62,044 nucleotides of DNA from Nitrosarchaeum sp. Its GTDB lineage: Archaea > Thermoproteota > Nitrososphaeria > Nitrososphaerales > Nitrosopumilaceae. The notes under the pieces were generated by a model. The model saw nothing but the letters and a program-made list of their open reading frames with translations, did no database searches and had not been told where the DNA came from. The first letter of the stretch is position 1; every line of letters begins with the position of its first letter. The stretch covers positions 1 through 62,044 of the forward strand of contig JAIOOR010000014.1 of the NCBI GenBank assembly GCA_021414365.1, read 5' to 3'. The translations under genes were made by a program, and so were the position numbers. Shown here piece after piece: positions 1-9,473 of this stretch.

Positions 1-375
1 ATGTTCTTCCACAGGAATATCAGTCTTGTTCTTTTTTTCGCCTAACTTTATGCTGTCTTTGAATTTCTTCCACTTTCCAGATTCCGTAAGAACTGGAAAC
101 ACACCAGTTCCAATGACTATTTCTTTTACGTGGGGATCAGTTGATATTTGATGAATGTTTTTTCGGTAAAAATCAACATTGTATTCTCCCTTAATTTTCC
201 ATATTGGTTCAAAAAATAAATCAATTGAAGAAACAGTGACTTCATCGGGTTTAGGTCTTGTAAATGCAGTACCAAATAAACTAGTTTTTTTATCATCTGC
301 TAAATCTTTAATCTCATCCAAGCTTAAATTGGGTTTTAAGATGATAATGTTTTTTTTGGCAATAATTCTGTCCAT
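1..375 (-). CDS. Conserved-looking hypothetical protein, 3' end cut by window edge
   Basis: An open frame of 125 codons runs from an ATG at 375 leftwards to the window edge without a stop, so the C-terminus is missing. The protein begins MDRIIAKKNIIILKPN and is rich in Lys, Asp and Thr; I recognise no domain, signal peptide or membrane segment. A TATA-like element (TTTATATC on the minus strand, near 400-408) lies about 25-30 bases upstream of the ATG, as expected for a leaderless archaeal transcript, which supports this start. The function is unknown. Confidence 0.65.
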   Translation of the reverse strand, partial: MDRIIAKKNIIILKPNLSLDEIKDLADDKKTSLFGTAFTRPKPDEVTVSSIDLFFEPIWKIKGEYNVDFYRKNIHQISTDPHVKEIVIGTGVFPVLTESGKWKKFKDSIKLGEKKNKTDIPVEEH

Positions 376-426
376 GTAGGTTATGGTTTTTTACATTTGT
401 GATATAAAAGTCATGCAAATTTCTAA

Positions 427-1275
427 TCATATTGCAGTTTCAGAGTCATCAATTTTTTTTGATTTTTCTTTTTTATGAATGAATTGGATTCTAATTAAAT
501 ACAGCACACTGAGAACTATTTCAACTAACATTGCCACAACGATAAATGATGCAATTTGGACGATAAAAGAAGGGATTTCTTTTAGCCTGTTTGCAATATC
601 TTCAAATGAAAAAAATTGTGGGTTGTAAAGAAAAATACCAAGCAATGCGAAGGGGAGTAATTTTGCAAGATCCCTTGAAAGATCCTCACTGTAATATGCA
701 GATATTCTTACTGCGACAATCAAAGCACTAGAAACAAGAAAGATTGTGGCAGTAGGTAATTGGTGTACAAGAAGAAACATTATTGATGAATAACCCAAAA
801 ACCACAGAAACGCTACAAACGGAAAAATAAAGAAATTCATTGCAATAAACGCTGCAACTCGGGGAGCAGCAGATACTGCTTCTCCACTAGATCTGAATTT
901 TTTGTAAGATAAGCGCTGGTCTAAATTAATAGAAAACATATCACGTTTTGAAAGGAATCTGTAAAAATGATAAACAAATATCCCATAAACCACCATTCCA
1001 ATAGAAAACCCAATTAAATCATAAATTGAGGACCCAGATGAGATGGCCTTTACAGGATTAATTAGAAAGTCAATCTGCGCGATAACGGAATTTGGAAAAT
1101 CTTGAAAGATATTTCTGACATTATCAGATGACGTGACTTGTTGTGAATTAGATAATTCATTTCCATTTTGTAATAATATAAGTTTAGAATTTTGATCATA
1201 TGTAAATGAAGTTGAGCATAGCAGGAAAACAGATGAAAGTGTAATCATAGAAATAAAGATCAGATTTTTTTTCAA
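427..1275 (-). CDS. Multi-pass membrane protein with signal peptide, next to mscS
   Basis: This 282-residue protein starts with a signal-like segment (MKKNLIFISM followed by a Leu/Ser-rich core). A short extracytoplasmic stretch and about five or six hydrophobic segments follow, roughly at residues 85-105, 140-165, 170-190, 205-220 and 230-260, and the Lys-rich tail is probably cytoplasmic. It lies just downstream of the MscS gene on the same strand, with about 100 bases between them. The arrangement recalls accessory transmembrane proteins of small mechanosensitive channels, but that is inference from position. No catalytic motif is visible. Confidence 0.7.
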   Translation of the reverse strand: MKKNLIFISMITLSSVFLLCSTSFTYDQNSKLILLQNGNELSNSQQVTSSDNVRNIFQDFPNSVIAQIDFLINPVKAISSGSSIYDLIGFSIGMVVYGIFVYHFYRFLSKRDMFSINLDQRLSYKKFRSSGEAVSAAPRVAAFIAMNFFIFPFVAFLWFLGYSSIMFLLVHQLPTATIFLVSSALIVAVRISAYYSEDLSRDLAKLLPFALLGIFLYNPQFFSFEDIANRLKEIPSFIVQIASFIVVAMLVEIVLSVLYLIRIQFIHKKEKSKKIDDSETAI

Positions 1276-1381
1276 TCTAGGTTAACGGTGTTTGATTTGG
1301 TATTAAAACTAAAACGTTTGTAAAAAAGAGCATTTACCACGTCAAAATGATTTTAATATCAAGAGTCACTGCCCTCACCTT

Positions 1382-3013
1382 TTAGCAGATCTCCAATACC
1401 ATATTTTTCAATGAGTTCTTTACGCTCGGAATCAAGCTTGTCAATTTCTTGAGTCTCTTTTTTTTCATCTCCTTGATAGACGGAGTAAAATCAAGAGAAG
1501 AGTCATTGAATTTATCAAATCGTACAGTTGGTTGCTCTAGTTCCAAGACAAACTGTTTATCACAGCCACAGCTAGGTTTGTTTTCATCAAGGTTGGGACA
1601 TTTTGATTGAATAGCAAGATGTCTTCCTTTGGCATCCTTTACTTCACGTAATGCGCGAAGTCCTACTTTCATCAAAGCCGCTGCCACTTGTTTTGGATCA
1701 TTTAGATAAGAAACTCCAACTTGAACAGATGCCGGTACAAGAGCAAATTCTTTGGTATAATTAATTATCTCACTTGTGACAAGTTGTCTTGTGGGAACAA
1801 TTGCGACAGACTCATTTAATGGATGTTTGACATATGTCACACGAGAAGTGATTTTGTAGACTATTCCTTTGTATCCACTCGTTAAAGCAATTCTGTCACC
1901 TTCAACAAAGATTTTGTCTTTTCTTATCATAAGATAAGCAAAGTAGTTCTCAAATGTTTCTTTTAATGCGAAACCAACTCCAAGGGCAATACCTCCACTT
2001 GCTGTTGCTAAAACAAAGAGATCAATACCCCACCAAGCAATTATTCCTATAATAGCCCCAAGAAAAAATCCTAGAGGAATAAAATTTCTAAAAGGTTTTG
2101 GTAGACCTTCTCTTTTCTTTTCTGCATAACCTGGAGGTTTTGAACCTGGTATAACTGGCTCAAAATTTGCAACTCGTTTTTCTTCTGCCCAAATGTCAAT
2201 TTCATAAATCTCATCAGGCACTCTACCAGGAAGTAAAGGCCTACCCAATTCATTTTCTCCAGTGATGCAATCATTGTAATATTTTTCATATTTTTTTTGT
2301 TCTGATTTTTTCCATTCTGAGAATGGATCTTTTACTAGTTTGTGATAGCTGCCTATTCGTGAACCTCCAGAAGTGATGAATTTTTCAAGGTGTTCCCTAC
2401 CTTCTTTTGTTTTTAATAATTCCTGAAATTCTTGTTCACTAATGTCCTCAGGTGGACGTTTAGGTGCAATCCATTGGTAACACTTGTGAAACAAATCATC
2501 TTCATCATCTTTGAAACCATTTAATTCTAGCCAAGATTGAAAGTCTTGTTTTTCATACTTGAGTTTTTCTCCTTTCTCAAGCAGAATAGTTATGATGTGG
2601 CCAATGGTAAATACAATTACTAGTACATTCATAGAGTTTAGAAGTTTTGCAAAAGTTTCTCCGGCAGTTAGTTCAATGTTTTTTTGTTCTTGTAGAATCT
2701 CATTTGGATCATCAAATATTTCAAAAGTTTGAATGTAGATGTTAATTGTTGAGATTAGAGCTAGTGCGAGTATAGGCAGGACAGCCCTTCGAATTATCTC
2801 TGCAAGTATAGGATTACTGTAACTAAATTTTTTTCTTAGTGTCCATTGTCTGAATTGATTATAAGTTAATCCAAGTACTACTAGTCCAACTACTAAAATT
2901 GCAAATGCAATCTGTAGTGAAACTGAAGAGGTCAATAAATCTACCAAAGTTTCAATCTGTCCAGCAGATACTTGTGTTGCTTGTTCTTCTGCAGCTAGTA
3001 TTTCTCCTGCCAT
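1382..3013 (-). CDS. mscS: MscS-family small-conductance mechanosensitive channel (C-terminus probably frameshifted)
   Basis: The 543-residue product is an MscS-type channel that would release solutes on hypo-osmotic shock. An N-terminal membrane segment lies near residues 35-55, others near 75-95 and 125-145, and the pore helix with Gly/Ala packing (GGIALGVGFALKETFENY) near 340. The MscS beta domain follows (FVEGDRIAL, GIVYKI, VPTRQLVTSEIINYT). A hydrophilic insert of about 150 residues lies between the early helices and the pore. The last 30 or so residues look wrong for the family. One extra A in the run of eight A's (near 1468-1475) would give a better tail containing DSERKELIEKYGIGDLL and a stop at 1359-1361. 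I therefore suspect a one-base indel. Confidence 0.88.
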   Translation of the reverse strand: MAGEILAAEEQATQVSAGQIETLVDLLTSSVSLQIAFAILVVGLVVLGLTYNQFRQWTLRKKFSYSNPILAEIIRRAVLPILALALISTINIYIQTFEIFDDPNEILQEQKNIELTAGETFAKLLNSMNVLVIVFTIGHIITILLEKGEKLKYEKQDFQSWLELNGFKDDEDDLFHKCYQWIAPKRPPEDISEQEFQELLKTKEGREHLEKFITSGGSRIGSYHKLVKDPFSEWKKSEQKKYEKYYNDCITGENELGRPLLPGRVPDEIYEIDIWAEEKRVANFEPVIPGSKPPGYAEKKREGLPKPFRNFIPLGFFLGAIIGIIAWWGIDLFVLATASGGIALGVGFALKETFENYFAYLMIRKDKIFVEGDRIALTSGYKGIVYKITSRVTYVKHPLNESVAIVPTRQLVTSEIINYTKEFALVPASVQVGVSYLNDPKQVAAALMKVGLRALREVKDAKGRHLAIQSKCPNLDENKPSCGCDKQFVLELEQPTVRFDKFNDSSLDFTPSIKEMKKKRLKKLTSLIPSVKNSLKNMVLEIC

Positions 3014-3154
3014 TTACAATACACCGTGTCCTTTGAAGACGCTCACAGTAAAATATTGATTCTTATCATTTTTAAATCATTCAATTTAATTTTTAAAAAT
3101 AAAAAATTTTTGATTAAGGTTAACATTTAACAATGATGAAAAACAAGAATATAT

Positions 3155-4522
3155 GTGCAAAAACAAGATTCTGTGTGGAAAATTAATGAATCACCACGCA
3201 TCAAAAGTTATACTCTAGCAAATTTTCGAGAATTGCCTCAAATTCAAAAAATGGGTGTAGGAAAACAGTTTGAAATGGAAGTGGTTGGAAATGTTCTTCC
3301 ATTTAAGACAAATAATTATGTAGTGGAGCAATTAATTGATTGGAGCAACATTCCAGATGATCCAATGTTTGTTTTGACATTTCCACAAAAAGGGATGTTA
3401 ATTCCTGAACATTATGCAAAAATGGAATCGGCACTTAAAAGTGGGGATAAAAAACAAATTCAAAATACTGCAAATGAAATCAGACTCCAATTAAACCCCC
3501 ATCCAGCAGGACAGATGGAACTAAACGTTCCAACGCTAAAAGATGGAACAAAACTGTACGGGATGCAGCACAAATACAACGAAACATGTCTCTTCTTCCC
3601 AAGTCAAAGCCAGACATGTCATGCATACTGTAGTTTTTGTTTTAGATGGCCACAGTTTGTTGGAATGGATGAACTCAAGTTTGCAATGCGAGAAGGAGAA
3701 CAACTAGTTCAGTATCTAAAAGAGCATCCAGAAATTTCAGACGTTCTCTTTACTGGAGGAGATCCGATGATCATGAAGGCAAGAGTGTTTTCAACATACA
3801 TCAATCCATTACTTGAAGCAAATCTTTCAAATCTCAAAACAATACGAATAGGGACTAAAGCATTGGCATACTGGCCGTACAAATTCCTAACAGATGACGA
3901 TGCAGAAGAAATGCTCGACATATTTAGAAGAGTTGTAGACAAAGGAATTCACCTGGCATTTATGGGACATTTTAATCACATAGTAGAATTAAAGACAGAT
4001 GCGGTAAGAGAAGCAATAAAAAAAGTGCGCCTTACAGGTGCTCAAATTAGAACCCAGTCACCACTACTCCGTCACATCAATGATGACTCTTACATGTGGG
4101 CTGAAATGTGGAAGGCTCAGGTTCAACTTGGTTGTATTCCATACTACATGTTTGTTGTACGAGATACGGGAGCTCAGCATTATTTTGGCATACCTTTGGT
4201 TGAGGCACAGAAAATATTTCGAGATGCATACAAAAAAGTTACAGGTCTTGCAAGAACAGTAAGAGGTCCAAGCATGTCTGCAACTCCTGGAAAAATTCAG
4301 ATTCTTGGAATAACTGAATTAGATAATCAGAAAGTCATGGTGTTGAGATTCTTGCAAGGAAGAAATCCGGATTGGGTACAAATCCCATTTTTAGCAAAGT
4401 ATGATGAAAAAGCAATATGGCTTGATGATCTCAAACCAGTTACAGGGGACAAATTCTTTTTTGAAGAGGAATTAAAAGAAAAAATGAAGACATTGAAAAA
4501 TGAAGATTATCCGGAATCTTGA
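3155..4522 (+). CDS. KamA-family radical SAM/PLP 2,3-aminomutase, possibly acting on glutamate
   Basis: This 455-residue protein has the radical-SAM signature C155-x3-C159-x2-C162, the GGDP motif at 201-204 and a PLP lysine candidate at K380 in a degenerate PGK motif. These mark the lysine 2,3-aminomutase (KamA/AblA) family, which moves an alpha-amino group to the beta carbon. The two aspartates that hold the lysine side chain in clostridial lysine aminomutase appear replaced, by R336 and about S373 in my hand alignment. As I recall, glutamate 2,3-aminomutase also replaces them, by Lys and Asn. A beta-glutamate role is thus possible. The gene starts with GTG, because an in-frame stop lies at 3137. 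It is followed 79 bases later by glnA. Confidence 0.85.
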   Translation: MQKQDSVWKINESPRIKSYTLANFRELPQIQKMGVGKQFEMEVVGNVLPFKTNNYVVEQLIDWSNIPDDPMFVLTFPQKGMLIPEHYAKMESALKSGDKKQIQNTANEIRLQLNPHPAGQMELNVPTLKDGTKLYGMQHKYNETCLFFPSQSQTCHAYCSFCFRWPQFVGMDELKFAMREGEQLVQYLKEHPEISDVLFTGGDPMIMKARVFSTYINPLLEANLSNLKTIRIGTKALAYWPYKFLTDDDAEEMLDIFRRVVDKGIHLAFMGHFNHIVELKTDAVREAIKKVRLTGAQIRTQSPLLRHINDDSYMWAEMWKAQVQLGCIPYYMFVVRDTGAQHYFGIPLVEAQKIFRDAYKKVTGLARTVRGPSMSATPGKIQILGITELDNQKVMVLRFLQGRNPDWVQIPFLAKYDEKAIWLDDLKPVTGDKFFFEEELKEKMKTLKNEDYPES

Positions 4523-4601
4523 AGGTATGAATTTACAATATAGCTCAAAGAATATCACAAGATCACATTAGTAAGATGAGGAGAGAAATAAAAACGGAGT
4601 A

Positions 4602-6044
4602 ATGAATTCAAAGCAAATTTTAGAAAAAATTCACAAAGAAAACATTTCATTTATTGATTTTTGGTTTGTAGATATTTTTGGAGAACTACATTGTATGGGA
4701 ATGCCAAGTTACGCTTTATCAGAAAATGATTTTGATAATGGACTTGAAAAGCTTGATGCAAGCTCCATTGTGGGTTTTAGTTCAGTGAATAAATCAGATA
4801 TGATGCTAAAGCCAGACCCTTCTACATTTCATATCTTACCACCTGATTATGATTCTAATAGAAAAAATGCAAGAATGTTTTGTGATATTTTTGAGGGAAA
4901 TGTAGTAGAAGAAACTCGATTTAACAGAGATTCGCGAGGAATAGTGTCAAAAGCAAAAAGAAAGCTTGAGGAATTTGGATTGACACATACAATGTGGGGT
5001 CCAGAGATTGAATTTTTTGTTTTTGATGCAATCAATATTTATCCTTCTCCATATGGTGCGACTCATTCTTACGGTGGTTCGGGGTATTCCATTGAATCAA
5101 AAGAATCACCATGGGCAAAGGGAAATGCCAGTACTGCAATAGATCTCAAAGAAGGGTACTATCCATCACAGCCTAAAGATACACTTGGAAGTTTGAGAAA
5201 AGACATTTGTGATGATTTGTATCGTTATTTTGGCATCAAAGTTGAAGCAGAACACCATGAAGTTGCAACTTCAGGACAAAGTGAAATCAATTTCAAATAC
5301 GGTGAAATGAGTGAGATTGCCGATGCAGTGGTTACAATAAAAAATGTAATAAAAGTAAAAGCCAAAAAAAGAAATAAAGTTGCGACTTTTATGTCAAAAC
5401 CAATTTTCGGAGATAATGCTTCTGCAATGCACACTCACCAAAGTTTGTGGTGTGATGAGACAAACAGAATGTATGATCCAAACGATAAAGTTGCACAAAT
5501 TTCACAGGAAGGGCGGTACTACATAGGAGGACTATTGGAACATGCATCAGCATTATGTGCAATAACAAACCCCACAACAAATTCCTACAAGAGACTAGTA
5601 CCAAATTTTGAAGCGCCTGTGAATGTGTGTTGGGGATTAGGCAATCGTTCTGCTGCTATTCGTGTGCCAATGTATTCAAGAGATAATGAAAAAAGTAAAC
5701 GAATAGAGTATCGTGTGCCAGATCCTACAGCAAATATCTATTTACTTGAATCAGCACTTTTACTTGCAGGACTAGATGGAATCAAAAACAAGATAGACCC
5801 AGGGGATCATGTGGAAGAAAACGTCTACAAACTCAGTACAGAAAAGAAAAGAGAGCTCAACATAGGTTCCTTGCCTGCTTCGCTTAAAGAAGCACTAGAT
5901 TCGTTTCAAAGCGATATGAAATTTCTAGAGGATGTGTTTACTAAAGATTTTCTTGATGTATATGTAGAATTAAAATACAAAGAATATAGTTCATTTGCAC
6001 AAACTCCAACTGCCTGGGAAGTATCAATGTATACTGATGCATAA
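4602..6044 (+). CDS. glnA: Glutamine synthetase type I
   Basis: The 480-residue protein is a complete GS-I enzyme that makes glutamine from glutamate, ammonia and ATP in the cytoplasm, central to ammonia assimilation. Visible family motifs are GPEIEFF (metal ligand Glu), HHEVATSGQSEI, MHTHQSLW, NPTTNSYKRLVP (ATP and glutamate binding), NRSAAIRVP and EYRVPDPTANIY. I do not see the classic adenylylation loop tyrosine motif. The gene follows the KamA-type aminomutase on the same strand. If that enzyme makes beta-glutamate, this synthetase might also make the osmolyte beta-glutamine, which some archaeal synthetases do; this is inference only. Confidence 0.95.
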   Translation: MNSKQILEKIHKENISFIDFWFVDIFGELHCMGMPSYALSENDFDNGLEKLDASSIVGFSSVNKSDMMLKPDPSTFHILPPDYDSNRKNARMFCDIFEGNVVEETRFNRDSRGIVSKAKRKLEEFGLTHTMWGPEIEFFVFDAINIYPSPYGATHSYGGSGYSIESKESPWAKGNASTAIDLKEGYYPSQPKDTLGSLRKDICDDLYRYFGIKVEAEHHEVATSGQSEINFKYGEMSEIADAVVTIKNVIKVKAKKRNKVATFMSKPIFGDNASAMHTHQSLWCDETNRMYDPNDKVAQISQEGRYYIGGLLEHASALCAITNPTTNSYKRLVPNFEAPVNVCWGLGNRSAAIRVPMYSRDNEKSKRIEYRVPDPTANIYLLESALLLAGLDGIKNKIDPGDHVEENVYKLSTEKKRELNIGSLPASLKEALDSFQSDMKFLEDVFTKDFLDVYVELKYKEYSSFAQTPTAWEVSMYTDA

Positions 6045-6153
6045 TCAAATACCAGATATAGAAAATACCATGAGATTGGAGTAAAAATAGTACATATAGG
6101 TTGTTTGGAAAAAACATGCATGGTTTTAACTTATTATATGCATGTAAGCAATT

Positions 6154-6552
6154 ATGAGTAATCTTGCCTTGAAAATTCTAATTGTAGAGGATTCCAAGGC
6201 TACTGCGATGACATATAGAGAGATTTTAGAAGCAAATGGGCACAAAGTCTTTGTCACTCACGACGGAAAATCTGAACTTGAAACTTTTGAAAAAGAGTTA
6301 AACAAAGACCTGACTAAAAAAACTCCTTTTGACCTGATTATCAGCGATAATTCAATGCCTGAGATGAACGGTGTAGATGCAGGAAAGATTATTCACAGTT
6401 TTTTTCCAGATCAGAAATTCTTTTTTATCACATCAGAAAAAAGACTTGTTTTAGATGCATTTGATGTGGATGGAAAAAATATCGACGTGGAACAAAAACC
6501 AATTTCTACTGAATTATTCATCAAAAAAGTAGCAGAGATCACTCAACAATAA
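6154..6552 (+). CDS. Stand-alone CheY-like response regulator receiver
   Basis: A single receiver domain fills the 132 residues. ILIVEDS supplies the acidic pocket, DLIISDNSMPEMNG carries the probable phosphorylated aspartate (first D of SDN), FITSE carries the conserved Thr/Ser, and EQKPIS carries the conserved lysine. There is no output domain, so it probably acts by protein contact. No histidine kinase is next to it. A TATA-like stretch (TTATTATATG) lies just upstream of the ATG, suggesting a very short leader. Confidence 0.88.
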   Translation: MSNLALKILIVEDSKATAMTYREILEANGHKVFVTHDGKSELETFEKELNKDLTKKTPFDLIISDNSMPEMNGVDAGKIIHSFFPDQKFFFITSEKRLVLDAFDVDGKNIDVEQKPISTELFIKKVAEITQQ

Positions 6553-6634
6553 CATTTCACCAGAATCCAAGTTTAAAATATTAAGAGAATTTTGCAGACA
6601 AAGAAAATTTCTAATCAAAATTTGAAAATTAATT

Positions 6635-8236
6635 TTACTTGGATTCCACTAATAGATTCATTATACTGTGATTGGTCACAATTCCAACTAGATTTTCATT
6701 CTTAGGATCAATGACAGGAATTATATCAAATGAATGTGAGTTCATCTTTTGAATTACTGAATAAAGATATTCATCAGGGGATGCAGAGTTAAATTTTTTA
6801 TTCATTGCATTTCCAACTGTTGTAACGTCATAAGTTTTCTTGTCGAATTTTTCTATTTCATGTTTTGAGATTATTCCCACAGCCTTGTTTTGTCCATCCA
6901 TTACTAGAAAAGATCTTTTTCCAAGATCATTTTTAGCAAGAAATTCTTTGATAGTCAAGTTTTGTGTCGTTTTTGGAAAATCTGTAACTATAACTGCTAT
7001 TGCAGGTACGTCAGAAACTACTTGTCTAAAATATGCAGGGATGAGCCCCAGCTCTAAAGTACCTACTTTGACATGAATGATTTTCTTTAACTTGCGTTGA
7101 AGTTCAACGCTGGAAATAATCATAACTATCAGAGTCCCAAGCACAAGCAATGAGAATAACTCATTGCTCAGAATTGCCACTTGTAACAAAGATAGCATCA
7201 AGGCCAAGTCTACAGCGCCCTTTGCCATTACCCCATAGGCAACAGTTGTTGCAGGACGCATCTTTGCAATTTTTACAGCAATGTAAGAGCCAAGAAACTT
7301 GACGCCAATCATTATTCCAAGAAAGCCAGTTATTACCCACAGTTCTAAATTAAGAAAACTAAAGCTAAAGTGAAGACCGATGCCTGCAAAAAATATCGGA
7401 ATAAAAATTCCATGACCAATAACATTGATGTTTTTGGAAATTTCAGAATACTCTATCTTGTTCATTCTAGATACTGCAATTCCTAAAAGAAGCGCACCTA
7501 TCGCACCATGAATTCCACTAACCTCTGCAAAATACGCTACAAGTAAAATTACTCCAATTACTATTGCAAAGTAGATTTGCTCAGCATAGAGATGTTTTCT
7601 TATTATTCGGAAGATCTTTGGCAAAACAAAAACAGAGAGTAGTCCTGCCACTGCAAAAAAGATGATCATTTTTACAAACAACCACAAAAAGTCTGAAACC
7701 TCTGGACTTGAACTTGAATTAACCTGAATTAGCACGCTTGTAATAATAATCGCTACAAATTCTACAATTGCGGTGACAGTAAAAATTTCAAGACCTATTG
7801 CAGATTTTAGCTTTCCAAGATCACTGAGTACCTTTGCAGTAACTCCAAGACTTGAAGATGCAATCACACTGGCAATAGCAAATGATTTTACAAAATCAAG
7901 ATCAAGTAATAAACCAAAAAAGCCCGCAACTGAAAAAGGGATCAGAAATGCAGCAATAGAACCTGCAAATATTCTTCCCCGCATTACACGGAACAGCCCA
8001 GCTAAATCAATTTCTTCAAGACCAATTAGGAAAAATAAGAAAAACACTCCAATAGAGGTAAAAATTTCTATCTCGTCAATTGGTGTGACAAGAGCAAAAA
8101 GAGCAGGACCAACTACAACTCCAGCAAGAACATTTCCTATAATTGTAGGCTGATGAATCCTATGCATTAATTCGCCAAATAGTTTTGCGGCAATAATCAA
8201 TACTGCAAGGTATAGAATTGCCTCAAAGACCATCAA
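6635..8236 (-). CDS. CPA2-type cation/proton antiporter with C-terminal CBS pair
   Basis: The 533-residue protein has about 12 hydrophobic segments in residues 1-385, in the pattern of Kef/NapA antiporters. It includes the N-terminal AKLFGELMHRIHQPTIIGNVLAG signature and a long Ala/Ile-rich core. It exchanges Na+ or K+ for protons across the membrane. The soluble C-terminus (about 395-533) holds two CBS motifs, FLVMDGQNKAVGIIS and IIPVIDPKNENLVGIVT, which in this family bind adenosine nucleotides and gate transport. A four-CBS protein lies immediately upstream on the same strand, so the two may be co-expressed. The transported ion cannot be told from sequence. Confidence 0.9.
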   Translation of the reverse strand: MMVFEAILYLAVLIIAAKLFGELMHRIHQPTIIGNVLAGVVVGPALFALVTPIDEIEIFTSIGVFFLFFLIGLEEIDLAGLFRVMRGRIFAGSIAAFLIPFSVAGFFGLLLDLDFVKSFAIASVIASSSLGVTAKVLSDLGKLKSAIGLEIFTVTAIVEFVAIIITSVLIQVNSSSSPEVSDFLWLFVKMIIFFAVAGLLSVFVLPKIFRIIRKHLYAEQIYFAIVIGVILLVAYFAEVSGIHGAIGALLLGIAVSRMNKIEYSEISKNINVIGHGIFIPIFFAGIGLHFSFSFLNLELWVITGFLGIMIGVKFLGSYIAVKIAKMRPATTVAYGVMAKGAVDLALMLSLLQVAILSNELFSLLVLGTLIVMIISSVELQRKLKKIIHVKVGTLELGLIPAYFRQVVSDVPAIAVIVTDFPKTTQNLTIKEFLAKNDLGKRSFLVMDGQNKAVGIISKHEIEKFDKKTYDVTTVGNAMNKKFNSASPDEYLYSVIQKMNSHSFDIIPVIDPKNENLVGIVTNHSIMNLLVESK

Positions 8237-8293
8237 TTAAACTTCAAATCATAAGCTCATATCAGTTTCGAAATTAGGATAATAAGATTTTAT

Positions 8294-9106
8294 TTAGCCG
8301 GAAATATATTCACTGAGATCATTCAAGTATGGGTTGGTAACAGTGTAAACACTCTGATATGCATCAACTATATCTCTAGCAGTTACAACATGAACCAACA
8401 AGCCATCTTTTACAAGACCCAACCTTTTGATGTCTTTTGATGCCATTATGCTTGCTGCATCATGCACATTGATTCCCTCATTTGCAACAACCAATGGCGA
8501 TGAGGAGTGTTGACCAACTGAGTCATGAAGATTAGATGAAGAAGCAAGATGTATCAAGAGATCACGCTCGGTAAAAATCCCATAGCCTTTCATATCACCT
8601 ACGATTATGCTGCCAATTCTTTTTTCATGTAATTTTTTTACTACCTCATAAATCGAATCTGAAGACTTGCATTTTTCAACGGTAGAGCCAACAACGTCAT
8701 CTAAAGATAAATCACTTTTTGTCTTTCTAAATGCCCGCATCAAATCGGTAACCGTGACAATTCCTACAAGTTTGTCTCCATCAAAAACCAACAATCTGGA
8801 TTTTTTTCTTATCATTTGATGTGCAGCATCCAAAACGGTATGCCCCAAGGACAATCTAACATATGGCTGCCATCCTGCATCTTGGACTGTTAATTTATTG
8901 ACATCTTTTGAATCTGCAATTACCTTTAAAATTTCTCGTTCTGTTAGAATGCCTTTTGGAATTGTTCCGTCACTGACAATTAAATTCCCAAATCCCTTAT
9001 CCACCATGAAATTGATTGCTTTTATTAGTGGCACTTTTGGTTCAACGGATATTGGATATGCAGTCATATAGTTAGAAATTGGAAGATTTGTAATTTTTAA
9101 CCCCAT
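8294..9106 (-). CDS. Four-CBS-domain protein
   Basis: Four CBS motifs follow each other (NLIVSDGTIPKGILTEREIL, LLVFDGDKLVGIVTVTDLM, SIIVGDMKGYGIFTERDLL and LGLVKDGLLVHVVTARDIV), forming two Bateman modules with no other domain. Such proteins sense adenine nucleotides or SAM and regulate a partner; the antiporter gene 58 bases downstream is an obvious candidate. An upstream in-frame ATG at 9148 would add a 14-residue hydrophobic leader that does not belong to the fold, so I prefer the ATG at 9106 (MGLKITNLPISNYM). Confidence 0.85.
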   Translation of the reverse strand: MGLKITNLPISNYMTAYPISVEPKVPLIKAINFMVDKGFGNLIVSDGTIPKGILTEREILKVIADSKDVNKLTVQDAGWQPYVRLSLGHTVLDAAHQMIRKKSRLLVFDGDKLVGIVTVTDLMRAFRKTKSDLSLDDVVGSTVEKCKSSDSIYEVVKKLHEKRIGSIIVGDMKGYGIFTERDLLIHLASSSNLHDSVGQHSSSPLVVANEGINVHDAASIMASKDIKRLGLVKDGLLVHVVTARDIVDAYQSVYTVTNPYLNDLSEYISG

Positions 9107-9327
9107 AAATAAGAAAAGTAGAAAACAGTATTTGATGAGTTGTGTCAAATATCAAATATGATAATTCATCCATTTTTCAAATAAATCAACTGTAAAATCC
9201 AAACTCTGATAAAAGTGAATTAAGAAATTTGATTGGTATAACAGTGATTCAAAAACCACTTCTAAGAAAGAAGTTTAGTGGTTAAATATTACAAGCGCCA
9301 ATAACTATCGAAATTCATAAGGTCCAA

Positions 9328-9432
9328 GTGTGTGGAAGCTGTGGCATCTTATGGTCACGCGAAAAAAGAGTGAGAGCGGATCGTCTATGCCCGAATTGCG
9401 GATATGAAATTTCAGATACTGCAGAAACCTAA
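9328..9432 (+). CDS. Tiny zinc-ribbon protein, start uncertain
   Basis: The frame encodes CGSCGILWSREKRVRADRLC followed by PNC, two CxxC knuckles spaced like a rubredoxin-type zinc ribbon, and ends with TAA at 9430. The protein-like frame continues upstream as APITIEIHKVQV to a stop at about 9280 but contains no ATG, GTG or TTG there. The only ordinary start is the GTG at 9328, which gives 34 residues and begins one residue before the first cysteine. A mutated or non-standard start further upstream (position equivalent to MPITIEIH) would be more natural. Role unknown; possibly nucleic-acid binding. Confidence 0.6.
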   Translation: MCGSCGILWSREKRVRADRLCPNCGYEISDTAET

Positions 9433-9473
9433 AAAGAATAATTGTTATAGGAGATAGTCAAATTAAGTTTAAA

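Noticed and set aside
388-401. Further copper-operator copy (TTTACATTTGTGA)
   Set aside because: Only one arm matches; the other is imperfect, and the gene beside it has no link to copper.
3155-4522. Plain lysine 2,3-aminomutase for acetyl-beta-lysine synthesis
   Set aside because: The lysine-binding aspartates appear replaced and no AblB acetyltransferase gene is adjacent; not excluded, but not preferred.
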